Shown in pieces: positions 21,881-30,537 of a DNA stretch of 64,000 nt (its first letter is position 1; each line of letters begins with the position of its first letter). Location: the NCBI RefSeq assembly GCF_020379485.1, contig NC_063452.1:57309338-57373337 (forward strand), read 5' to 3'. The notes under the pieces are model-generated. The model did not search any database. It saw nothing but the letters and a program-made list of their open reading frames with translations, and was not told the origin of the DNA. The position numbers were made by a program, and so were the translations under genes. Source of the DNA: Brassica napus (taxonomy: Eukaryota > Streptophyta > Magnoliopsida > Brassicales > Brassicaceae).

Positions 21881-22975
21881 GCCATGTGAGCTTGAAAGAG
21901 GAGATACCGAATTGCGTTGTTGATTGTCCTTATAATCCTCTTTGCCTTTCCATTTTGTTGTGATTTATGAGGGCAAGAGAAGCGCATTGTCATTCCTTTT
22001 GCGTTGCAGTAGTCCTGAAATTGATGATTATCATACTCGTCTCCATTGTCAGATTGCACATCCTGAATACAAGCATGAAAGTGAGTTTCTACATAGTTAG
22101 AGAATTGTTTAAACTTTGAGAAAACTTCACTCTTCCGTCTGAGAGGATAAACCCACAAAAAATGAGTGTGATCATCAAGAAAAAGAACATAGTAGCGGAT
22201 GTTACTGGGAGAAGCAATAGGTGAGGTCCAGACATCCGAATGAATTAATTCAAAAGGTTTTGAAGCATAAGAATTTGAATCCCTTAAAGGCAATTTAATT
22301 TGTTTCCCAAGTTGACAAGCCTTGCAAGAAGAAGCAAGACTGTCTTTATTACAAGCAATGGAATTAGAAGAAGCTAAAGAATGCAAAGAATTTTTATTGA
22401 TATGCGCCAGTCTCTTGTGCCACAGGTCCGGTGAGTAAGACAGCAAGGCGGAAGAAGTTGGTGATGGCTTTGAATGAGATGGCGGAAGGGAGTATAGATC
22501 ACTGGAGCTGTTGCTGCGCATTAGGACCGCTTGAGTGTGAAGATCCTTCACAGTAAAGCCAAATGGATCAAATTCCACAGAACAAAAATTATCTTTGGTA
22601 AAATTTCTAACCGAAATGAGATTCGTAACAATATCAGGAGCAATAAGAATTCGGTTTAGAGATAATGGGCGAGAAGAGGTATGAATAATAGTGTTACCAG
22701 AAGCAAGAACAAGAATTTGCGAACCGTTACCTACAATGACTGATTGACTGATGTTTTTGTTAAGACATGACTTAAGGATACCTGTGTCAGAAGCAAGATG
22801 ACTGGTCGCGCCCGAGTCCATGTACCAATCTCCTGTAGACGGATCAGCAAGAGTCATTGTGTTGAAGGCTTGTGCAAAGTCTGTGGTCGGCTGGAACTGT
22901 TCCATCATGAGATTGGCTTGCTGAGGTTGACGAAAGGCTGGTTGAGTAGGCATTTGTTGCTGCGGGAATTATCCC
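21881..22975 (-). pseudogene. Copia pol, 5' half: protease and integrase (interrupted)
   Basis: Minus strand. Protease motif WYMDSGATSHLASD; GAG-pre-integrase zinc-binding region (LWHKRLAHINKNSLHSL ... CKACQLGKQ); integrase core (HSDVWTSPIASPSNIRYYVLFLDDHTHFLWVYPL ... QSDNGDEYDN). The frame is lost where the nested LTR element begins and resumes near 14890. A TAA near 22970 (after the WG codons) separates it from gag. Confidence 0.9.
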
Positions 22976-23076
22976 CAAGAAGGATAGCGCTGCTGCCACT
23001 GAGGAAACAGTTGTTGCCAATACTGAGCTGGAGGCCAGTTGTTATAGTACTGACAATTGTTGTTGTTCCGACCTCG

Positions 23077-23835
23077 TCATCTGTTGCCATTGCGACGTCC
23101 ACCACGGTTGTTGTTATTGTTGGTTTGTCGTTGCTGTTGAGCTCGTGGTTTCTGGTCTTGATCTTCTGAAACCGTAAGAACCGTGGAAGAAGAAGAAGTG
23201 TCCTTTTGTGTAACCGAAGATTTGTTGAATTTGAGGACACGCTTCTCCTCCATTTCAAGCATTGACTGTGCGGCATCAAATGTTGGGAATGGATCTCGAT
23301 GCTTTATCACGTTAAGGATGTTGTCAAAGCGATCATTGAGACCATTCAGCATGTACATCACCAGTGTACTATCAGGAACGGGAGCATCAAGATTTGCGAG
23401 CAGATCAGAATATGACTTCAGTTTCTGACAATATGCTTGGATTGTCATGTCGCCAATCTCCAGCGTGCGTAGATCGTTATCAACTTGAATGGCACGGGCC
23501 TCCTTATTATTACGGAATTGATTTTCAATGCGTAGCCAGATGTCTCGGGACGTCCCTCCAGGTTTGAAAGAACTCCGAAACAGTTTGTCAGCTATGGTTC
23601 CATATAACCATAATTTAACGAGGCTGTCTCGCTTGTGCCACTGTGCATCATGGACGTCCGTCGGATTGGTAGATCCGTCAATGTGACCAAGGACGTCGAA
23701 AGCTAGACAGTGAGTTTGAATCAATTCGCGCCACGTATCATAATTGTGGTCTTCCAAATCGAGAATGATCGGAATATGAGACTTTATGTTTGTGATACGA
23801 AAAGCTCTGTCAATAGGTGCTTGATTCGCAGCCAT
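23077..23835 (-). CDS. Copia Gag (fragment of former gag-pol frame)
   Basis: Starts at ATG 23835 (MAANQAPIDRAF). It contains the UBN2-type copia gag domain (WLYGTIADKLFRSSF ... LRTLEIGDMTIQAYCQKLKSYSDLLANLD ... YMLNGLNDRFDNILNVI) and ends at TGA 23077-23079 within a basic, asparagine-rich tail. Beyond that stop the same frame continues toward the protease, so the stop is probably a nonsense change in a single gag-pol ORF. Confidence 0.88.
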   Translation of the reverse strand: MAANQAPIDRAFRITNIKSHIPIILDLEDHNYDTWRELIQTHCLAFDVLGHIDGSTNPTDVHDAQWHKRDSLVKLWLYGTIADKLFRSSFKPGGTSRDIWLRIENQFRNNKEARAIQVDNDLRTLEIGDMTIQAYCQKLKSYSDLLANLDAPVPDSTLVMYMLNGLNDRFDNILNVIKHRDPFPTFDAAQSMLEMEEKRVLKFNKSSVTQKDTSSSSTVLTVSEDQDQKPRAQQQRQTNNNNNRGGRRNGNR

Positions 23836-23909
23836 TGAAAAAGAAGAAATAAATAGACAGAAAGAGAAGAAGATGATAAAGAAGAAGAGAATAGGTCAGG
23901 AGCGTTGTC

Positions 23910-23921
23910 GCTCTGATACCA
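23910..23921 (-). promoter_or_regulatory. Initiator tRNA-Met primer-binding site of the copia element
   Basis: The minus strand reads TGGTATCAGAGC immediately downstream of the 5' LTR (23922-24069), the standard primer site of plant copia elements. Confidence 0.92.
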
Positions 23922-24069
23922 TCAAAGTTTATGAAATTCCTTTGAGGGATTACGTTCTCATTTACAGACCTTTAATAGTCAAGGTTGTTATATGATATTT
24001 GGGGAATATACTTTACACAAAATCTAATCTAAACAGATTTGTTACTAACATAATATCTACATTCTATCA
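23922..24069 (-). repeat. 5' LTR of the copia element
   Basis: 148 bp, partner of 12609-12757, followed by the gtggg duplication and the resumed host exon. Confidence 0.93.
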
Positions 24070-24905
24070 GTGGGAAATGGTCGTTGACTCCACTGCGGAA
24101 CTCAAAATAAACGCTGCTAAGCTGTTGAAGACCATCGTAAGCTTCTTCACAACACACACTCTTCCACTGTTTTCCCAATTCTGTATCTATAGAATTGCTT
24201 TATTATTTACTTGTGCAACAGGTTCCATATATTGACGCAAAGCTTGCTTCCGGCAATGTTTTACCTGCCTTGAATACTCTTGGCTCAGACAAAAACCTAA
24301 ATGTGAAGTACGCAAGCATTGATGCATTTGGATCTGTGGCACAGCAAGTCCAAGCTCTTCAACAGACGTAATCCGTCGCCGAGAGAGAGCTAACGCTTTC
24401 TGCGAAGCCATTCGTGCACTCCATGCAATCGGTAAGAGTCTCTAGATCATTTTCTTCTTACATATCCTAATGTTCCAAGATTAACTCGTTTTTTGTTTGA
24501 AACATGATTCTTAAGACCTGTCTCAAACAAGTGTCCGAGAATACCTCCTTCCAGCTATTCAAAACCTATTTAAAGACCCAGACGCGCTTGATCCAGCGCA
24601 CAAGGAAGCTTTAGAGATCATAATGAAGGGGGAGATCAGGTGGGACACTAGAAGCAATCAGCAAAGCCACGGGTGCTCACTTGGGGATTGCATCATCTGT
24701 CACAAGCTTGTTTGGAGAAGGTTGCTTTGGGGAAGAAATAAGCAACGGAAAACACCACGGTTGCACCGTTATCACCTACACTTCAAGGACCTGAATCACC
24801 AAAGGCGGTGGCTGCTGCGGCTGAAGACAACAGATTCAGACGTATCATGATTGGCAACTTTTCTTGAATGCTAAGGAGCAAGGCCAAGAATCCAGATGAG
24901 CCACC
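24070..24905 (+). pseudogene. RELCH-like pseudogene segment 3: C-terminal exons
   Basis: After the copia element the interrupted exon resumes (WEMVVDSTAELKINAAKLLKTI), followed by VPYIDAKLASGNVLPALNTLGSDKNLNVKYASIDAFGSVAQ. The sequence then jumps directly to QALQQT-type and RRRERANAFCEAIRAL coding sequence around 24350-24370, so an internal deletion has fused two exons. A final exon begins near 24517. Further small indels after about 24630 scatter the end of the protein over all frames. Confidence 0.85.
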
Positions 24906-25289
24906 GTCACAAAATCACTAAACTAAATACAAACCAGGTTTTTCTTTTTTTATAATATTTTTACTATATATAATCTTGATACATGCAGAAACAAAATCAT
25001 GTTCTTTTGTTTTTTGCTTTGCTGTTTTTTTTTTTTTTGCCTTTTCTGTTTTCACTATTCTCTTACTTGGGAAGAAGAGTGAGATTAAATTCATTGAAAA
25101 TTTGATTTTAAATAGTTAGAGGTAGCCGGTAGGGGAGTTTTGTTCTATCTTCTTTCCCATTCGTGAACTGTGTATAACCGTCTCCTTTTTGTACCTAATG
25201 CAGTGTTATTCTTTGGATATTGGAAACATATGAATGTAAATGTTAGGATTTGAATTCATTGCGGATTCTTGATGCTACCAGGGGGTTCA

Positions 25290-25321
<32 letters not shown>

Positions 25322-26842
25322 CTTTTTCAAACGTTTTATGTTCGGTTAATGTTTAAACATTTTCGACAGGACTGAGCAAAATAGTCTATAAATGATTCTG
25401 TAAGGTTTAAACGTAGTAGTCTCATTCGACTTTTCTAACTGAGACTATTATTAAGACATTTATAGAATCATTCGACTTTTCTAACTGTGACAAGACACGA
25501 AAGTTGTCACTTGTCAGGACAAAATCAGTCGATTATAGACCACAAGTTCTGGGCTTTTTGGTATATATAATAAATAGAGTGGGCCTAGTATGCATGTTTA
25601 GGCTTTCGGTTAATTGACAAATCGAGAGAGAGAGAGAGAGAGAGTCTCCGCTCTCTTTGTTCCGACGACAAGTTATGATCAGTAATTTGGACTAAACCCG
25701 TTTGCGAATATTTCTGTCTTGTATATGATGTCAGGTAGGTGTGGGCACGGATCAGATATCCAGATTTCGGATCAGATATCCAGATTTTTAAAGGTATTTG
25801 TGATTTGCTTCGTACGTTACAGATATCTAATTTTTCGATTTGTTTTGCTTCAGAAAAATATGGATATTCGGAAAAACGGATATCCGGAAAATAAATAGAT
25901 ATTTGACGGATATTTACGAATACTTACATATATTTCATATGTTTTGATTAATGCAAATAATCTTAAAAATTTGATACAAATTTGTTTTGTAAAATATTTT
26001 TTTGCATGATATATAAGATAAAAATTAAAAAAAATAGTGAATCTACATATTTTATTAATTTTTTAAACTTAGTTAACAATTATAATAAGACAAAACTTAA
26101 GAAAAAAATTATAATTGTCATAAATTTATTCATTTCCTTTTATGTAATATTTTTATATAAGTAACAATGTGAATAGAATTTGTCAAATCATATGTTAGAA
26201 TAACAATTATATAATTTTATACATTTAAAACTTTAAATATAATCAAGATATACATGTATTTATATATTACCGGATCGGATCGGATATCCGCTTCCCAAAA
26301 TTTTAATATTTGTGATTTGCTTCGATTTTAACGGATATTGACTCTTAGTATTTGCTTTGCTTCGAAGATTTACGGATATCCGAAATTTTCGAATCGAATC
26401 GAAACGAATAACAAATCAAATCAAATATAACGGATAAAATGACCAGCTATAATGTCAGGGACTCGGGAGTGTTTTTAAACATTATTACAATATCCGGAAC
26501 CAAATGTACTTAACACCTTATTTCTTAATCTTGTGTCAATTTTAAGAAACAACAACTAGTAGTAATTAACTGTCAAGTAGGGATTAGACTAACTTTTCTT
26601 GAGAAATTCGCTTTAACATAACGAAAAATTCTCCTGATTGCAAATCATAAAACATAATTTGACCAGATCGTTACATATAATAAATCTAAATCACTATCCT
26701 TTCTATTAATTTAAAAATGATAATATATAAACAACAATCGCCGTTACTAATAAGTTGCTAGCTTCTCGCATTTCACACAAAAAGTAAAGGAGAGAAGAAC
26801 GATCTGGCGGCCAATTCGCGATCCGCCGTTGGATCTCTCACC
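24906..26842. other. Intergenic spacer with simple repeats and one hAT-like element
   Basis: Contains a (TA)n run at about 25288-25317, a (GA)n run at about 25625-25645 and a duplicated attcgacttttctaact segment (about 25426 and 25473). The hAT-like element at 25736-26451 is listed separately. The last 200 bases are the likely promoter and leader of the 26843 gene. Confidence 0.65.
25736..26451. mobile_element. Non-autonomous hAT-like element with GGATATCCG arrays
   Basis: Begins TAGGTGTGGGCA and ends gaccagctata. It is flanked by an 8-bp duplication atgtcagg (25728-25735 and 26452-26459). Both ends are full of ggatatcc/cggatat repeats and the middle is AT-rich and non-coding. The 8-bp duplication and TAGG end point to hAT. 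The right terminus is degenerate. Confidence 0.75.
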
Positions 26843-27340
26843 ATGTCACTCTCCAGACTACACAAATTCAAACTGTTCGCGGCAAATCGCAGCTTGGAGG
26901 CATCCGCCGCCGGTAACCCCTCAATGAGCCCGACGAAAAGTCCTGTGTTTCATCTCCACCGACGCAAAACCCTGCGGATGTTGTTCGAAAAGAGCTCCGA
27001 CAGCCGCAGACGGAATCTCCGTCAGATCCTCGAAGAATCGCCGGAGCTGGATGGAAACTCCGGGAAGAAGAAGAGGGGAAACCACCGTGCGAGGCGTAAG
27101 TTGAAAGAGCTGATGGTCACATCGCCGTCTCCGCCGTTTAGTGGTGGGGAAGAGATAGGCGGCGGCGGAGAAGCGAGGGGCGGGACTTCGTCGGTTGCTG
27201 GCGGCGACGTTACTTCTAACGGTGACGGGAGAGAGTTAATGACTCGACGATTCGGTCCTTCCGGTCCGGTTCAGTCATTTCGGTTAAGGATTTTGAGAAA
27301 ACCTTGGCGACCAGTCCTGGTTTCGATTCCTGAGCAATGA
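26843..27340 (+). CDS. Small basic single-exon protein, unrecognised function
   Basis: A 165-residue frame from ATG 26843 to TGA 27338-27340, noticeably more GC-rich than its surroundings. The N-terminal half is very basic (HRRKTLRMLFEKSSDSRRRNLRQILEES; GKKKRGNHRARRKLKELM). A glycine-rich middle and a C-terminus ending RPVLVSIPEQ follow. It has no signal peptide or membrane segment. I know of no domain. By position it corresponds to At5g16200, which I recall as loosely annotated 'ribosomal protein-related'; I would not rely on that. The lysine/arginine content suggests nucleic-acid binding or nuclear location, but this is inference. A poly(A)-rich 3' region follows (AATTAAA at 27373). Confidence 0.65.
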   Translation: MSLSRLHKFKLFAANRSLEASAAGNPSMSPTKSPVFHLHRRKTLRMLFEKSSDSRRRNLRQILEESPELDGNSGKKKRGNHRARRKLKELMVTSPSPPFSGGEEIGGGGEARGGTSSVAGGDVTSNGDGRELMTRRFGPSGPVQSFRLRILRKPWRPVLVSIPEQ

Positions 27341-28287
27341 AAAGTTGAAAACTTGTTTATCCTTCTTTTCCTAATTAAAAGGCGCATTAGACAAAGATGA
27401 CTGCTTTTTTTTGCGTTTGTTTTCTTCATATAGCTTTTCTTTTCTTACAAACATATAAAATGTTTATGGTTGGATGTTATTGTTATGATGAAATGTTATA
27501 GTTAATATGTCATATAGTCACATTTCCCCATGGCCGCTTCTGTGTTCTAACCGCGATTGTAAGATTTGCATGATATGATGTAATCTTTAATTATCTTAAC
27601 ATTGAGAGATTGTGAATATATGGAGAGATGGTCCTGATTAAATAAATTACGGGCAAAACAGAACAAATGTTTGAGTTACGTAACTTACGTTACAAAAGAA
27701 TCATTGGATCTAGGGAAGGTACCTTTTGAATAGAACGGGACAAACTTACCACATGGGGTAAGACATTATTATATGTATATTCTTGGCATGTTGTGGCGTG
27801 CACAAATATATTTATTTTGGCGTGTAACCTATTGTATGATTTTACAAAATGAGTTTTGAAAATTTCTCAACGGCTCTTAAGAGGCAATAATATGATTTTG
27901 GATTTAGTGTGTTGGAGGGGCAAAATGATAAAACAGGTGGGCGTGAGAAGGAGGAGACACACACTTGCTTCTGCTTAAAGCTTGTCTTCTTTTAATTATG
28001 TCCTGTTTAATAATAATTTTAATTTCTAGTACGCAATTGAAAATAGTTGTAGGTCCAATACAATTTCCTGATATACCCAATAGCCCATTTCTTAAATGGG
28101 CCTTAATTGTCTTGATGCAAACACATGCCAGTCCTGGGCCTCTTTTCTGAGTCGGTAGGTGTTGTCCACTTCCGGCCCGTTAGTATTTCTCAGCCCTTAA
28201 TTAGCCATTTGGTTATGATGAGAAGGGACAAAAGTCACGTGGGAACATTTTTTTTAGTGCAGAGACATTCCAGATCTGACTTGAGTC
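27341..28287. other. Intergenic spacer
   Basis: AT-rich sequence downstream of the small basic gene. I see no gene, RNA or clear transposon boundary before the element at 28288. Confidence 0.5.
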
Positions 28288-28842
28288 CTGACTGGTTTTT
28301 CCGCTGTCATCCGCAAACGCAATGTTTACGGGTAGTAACGGTTGACAGCATTTAAAAATAATCATACAAACTGTTACAAATCGCTTTAAACCGCTCCGAA
28401 CCTCTTAAAATCAAAAGCTGGTTCCAGCTAGCGTTTGCGGTTGCGAGATGATAATTTTTTTTTCTTCTTTTAAAAAAACCATATAAATACAAAAAATAAA
28501 ATATTCAATAAAAAATTTAAATTGGAATTATAAAAATATTAAAATAAAAAAAAATATTTTCTATAATTTTTAAAATTAAAAACTATAACTTTCTAAATAC
28601 AATTTTCATATTTATTATAATATTATGATTTTTGATATTTTTATAATTATATAAAATGTAAATATTGTTAATTTATTATTTAACCGCTGTTATATTTGGT
28701 AGTTAATCAGTCATTAGTATCCCGCAAACGCACAAATTTCTAATGCAGAACCAGTCGTACAAATTTCTTAAAACCGCTAGAAATCGCAACCACCCGCATC
28801 TGCAAACTGCCGCAACCGCAACCGCCGCGTTTGAACCAGGCT
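28288..28842. mobile_element. Non-autonomous DNA element, copy A of an inverted pair
   Basis: Starts ctgactggtttttccgct and ends gtttgaaccagg. The GC-rich ends (rich in gcaaccgca / gcggttgcg) flank an AT-rich core. It is the reverse-complement relative of the element at 29248-29825. The target duplication is unclear. The terminal form ACTGGTT...AACCAG is hAT-like by inference. Confidence 0.75.
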
Positions 28843-29247
28843 AATCTCTCTCGACATTTTCTATTTTATTTTCTCGTCAGTATATTATTCAACTATTCTA
28901 TAAGAAGACATATAATGTATGTACGTTATAAGTTAGAATGCGATTATTCAAAGAGCTTTGGATTTTTTTCTTAAAAGGATGGAACATAGAAAGTTCATAC
29001 TTTTTCTGCATATTGTTGCTGTCGATATATTTCAGGTTACTAAGTTACAGATTTACAGTCAACAAATCCAAAATTAATTGCAACTTTATAACAACCAGAC
29101 GTTACAAATCATTCAATGCAATTAGGCGAATACGTACACTACTGAAAGATAATCTCTCAAATCAGTCAAGTCACTAAAAAGAGTCATTAGAAAACTTGTT
29201 TCCGGTCATCAATAAATGAATCTTTCCTACGTGCGAAATACTTAGGA

Positions 29248-29825
29248 CCTGACTGGTTCAAACGTAGCAGCTGCGGTTGCGGTTGCGGGAGTTTGCGGAT
29301 GTGGGTGGTTGCGGTTTCTAGCGGTTTTAAAAGATTTGTAAGACTGGTTTTGAGGTTAGAAATTGGTGCGTTTGCGGGATACTTATGACTAGTTAACTAC
29401 CAAATGCAGCAACGGTTAAATAATAAATTAACAATATTTATATTTTATATAATTATAAAAATATCAAAAATCATAATATTATAATATATATAAAAATTAT
29501 ATTTAGAAATTTATAGTTTTAATTTTTTTAAAATTATAGAAAATATTTTTATTTTAAAATTTTATATTATTAATTAAAATATAATAGATATATTTTAGTA
29601 TTTTTTATAATTCCAATTTAAAATTTTTATTGAATATTTTTTATTTTTGTATTTATATTGTTTTAAAAATTTTATCCTCCCGCAACCGCAAACGCTAGCT
29701 GAAACCAGCTTTTGAATTTACGAGGTTTATAGCGATTTGAATCGGTTTGAGTGATTGTTGCAAAACGCCAACAACCTATCAATTGCAAAAACTGCGTTTG
29801 CGAGTGGTAGCGGAGAAACCAATCA
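29248..29825. mobile_element. Non-autonomous DNA element, copy B of the inverted pair
   Basis: Starts cctgactggttcaaacg and ends cggagaaaccaatca. Its interior (tgcggatgtgggtggttgcgg, gcgtttgcgggata, then the AT-rich core) is the reverse complement of copy A. About 400 bp separate the copies. Confidence 0.78.
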
Positions 29826-29835
29826 TACTTTTAAC

Positions 29836-29878
29836 GAGGGAAGAGTTTTTTTTTTTTTTTGATAAAATGAGGGAAGAG
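29836..29878 (-). mobile_element. Tail-only retroposition scar
   Basis: gagggaagagt (29836-29846) is repeated exactly at 29868-29878 around a 21-bp insert consisting of a T run plus gataaaat. This is the signature of a LINE or SINE insertion truncated almost to its poly(A) tail, in minus orientation. Confidence 0.75.
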
Positions 29879-30537
29879 TCTTCGGTTTGCGATTTGTAAT
29901 TTCAGAGACATCATTAATTGTTGTTGTTCTCAAAATTACACAAATGCTTATTTTACTGCGGTTGTTTGAATTCATTTTGATTTTCGAGGTTATGGTTAGG
30001 GGTTAAAATTAGTTTAACTAGTACATGTTTTACATTTAATTTATCTATAAAGAAAGTTTCGTCCAACTGCGTGACGGTATTGTACCGTTACATGCGTAAA
30101 ACTACCACGTGAAAATTACAGCATGAATAAAAAAAGCGAGACCGAGTGAAGCCTTTTGTTTGGTCCTTTTCCCATTTTGTTGTTCCCACTAGCTACGATA
30201 ATGCTCAATATGGGGTCCACGTAATCCGGTAAAACGACGACGGATACCGATAAAAGACAAAGTTATTAACCCAAAGATAAATTACTTAATTCAACCCAAA
30301 AAGAAAAAAAAGAGAATCTCCCTAGAAGTCAAGTCAGTCAGTACTTATATAGACAAGATAAACCCATTCCTAAATCATATCATCTTCCTATATACAATTC
30401 TATATCACCATATACAATTCTATATCACCCCGCCCGGCGAGAAGAAAAATATTTGTCTTTCAATTGCGTTAAGTTCCATGGAAGGAGAGTTCTTATGAAG
30501 ATGCAGCTGCAACTTTCGAAACGCTTGAATCATATAA
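29879..30537. promoter_or_regulatory. Upstream region of the CSLA gene
   Basis: AT-rich spacer. A likely core promoter lies at 30340-30420 (acttatatagaca, TATA-like at about 30346, with a duplicated tatacaattctatatcacc at about 30392-30428 near the presumed start of transcription). No transposon is evident in the last 300 bases. Confidence 0.4.

Larger units (their letters stand above)
12609..24069 (-). mobile_element. Ty1/copia retrotransposon carrying a nested gag-only LTR element
   Basis: Short LTRs (12609-12757 and 23922-24069) are flanked by a perfect 5-bp duplication gtggg (12604-12608 and 24070-24074). On the minus strand the 5' LTR is followed by the initiator tRNA-Met primer-binding site TGGTATCAGAGC (complement of 23910-23921), then gag, protease and integrase, then RT and RNase H. 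A purine tract GAGGGAGGG (complement of about 12758-12768) precedes the 3' LTR. The integrase is split by a 7-kb insertion (14894-21875). Several in-frame stops and frameshifts occur. By eye the two LTRs differ at about 5% of positions, older than the nested element. Confidence 0.95.
2718..24905 (+). pseudogene. LisH / coiled-coil / HEAT-repeat (RELCH-like) gene, dead and split by nested transposons
   Basis: Scattered exons read as one protein in order: a LisH-like N-terminus (VVNFLMEENCFLTAFELLHELL), a second LisH-like exon (EYLLLAGYRLTAMTFYEEV), a coiled coil (EKIAMLQENESLKKEIERL) and HEAT-type exons. This is the plan of the plant RELCH/KIAA1468 homologue (At5g16210 from memory, about 1,180 residues); the animal protein acts in Rab11/endosomal traffic. 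Lesions seen directly: ATG 2790 is out of register with the LisH frame; a frameshift lies near 5380-5400; in-frame stops lie at 5443-5445, 5777-5779, 6131-6133 and 11891-11893. HEAT exons expected between 12190 and 12274, and between 24350 and 24360, are missing. A LINE interrupts one exon, a gypsy element another and a copia element a third. Splice sites of many dead exons survive, so the decay looks fairly recent. No functional product is possible. Confidence 0.93.
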
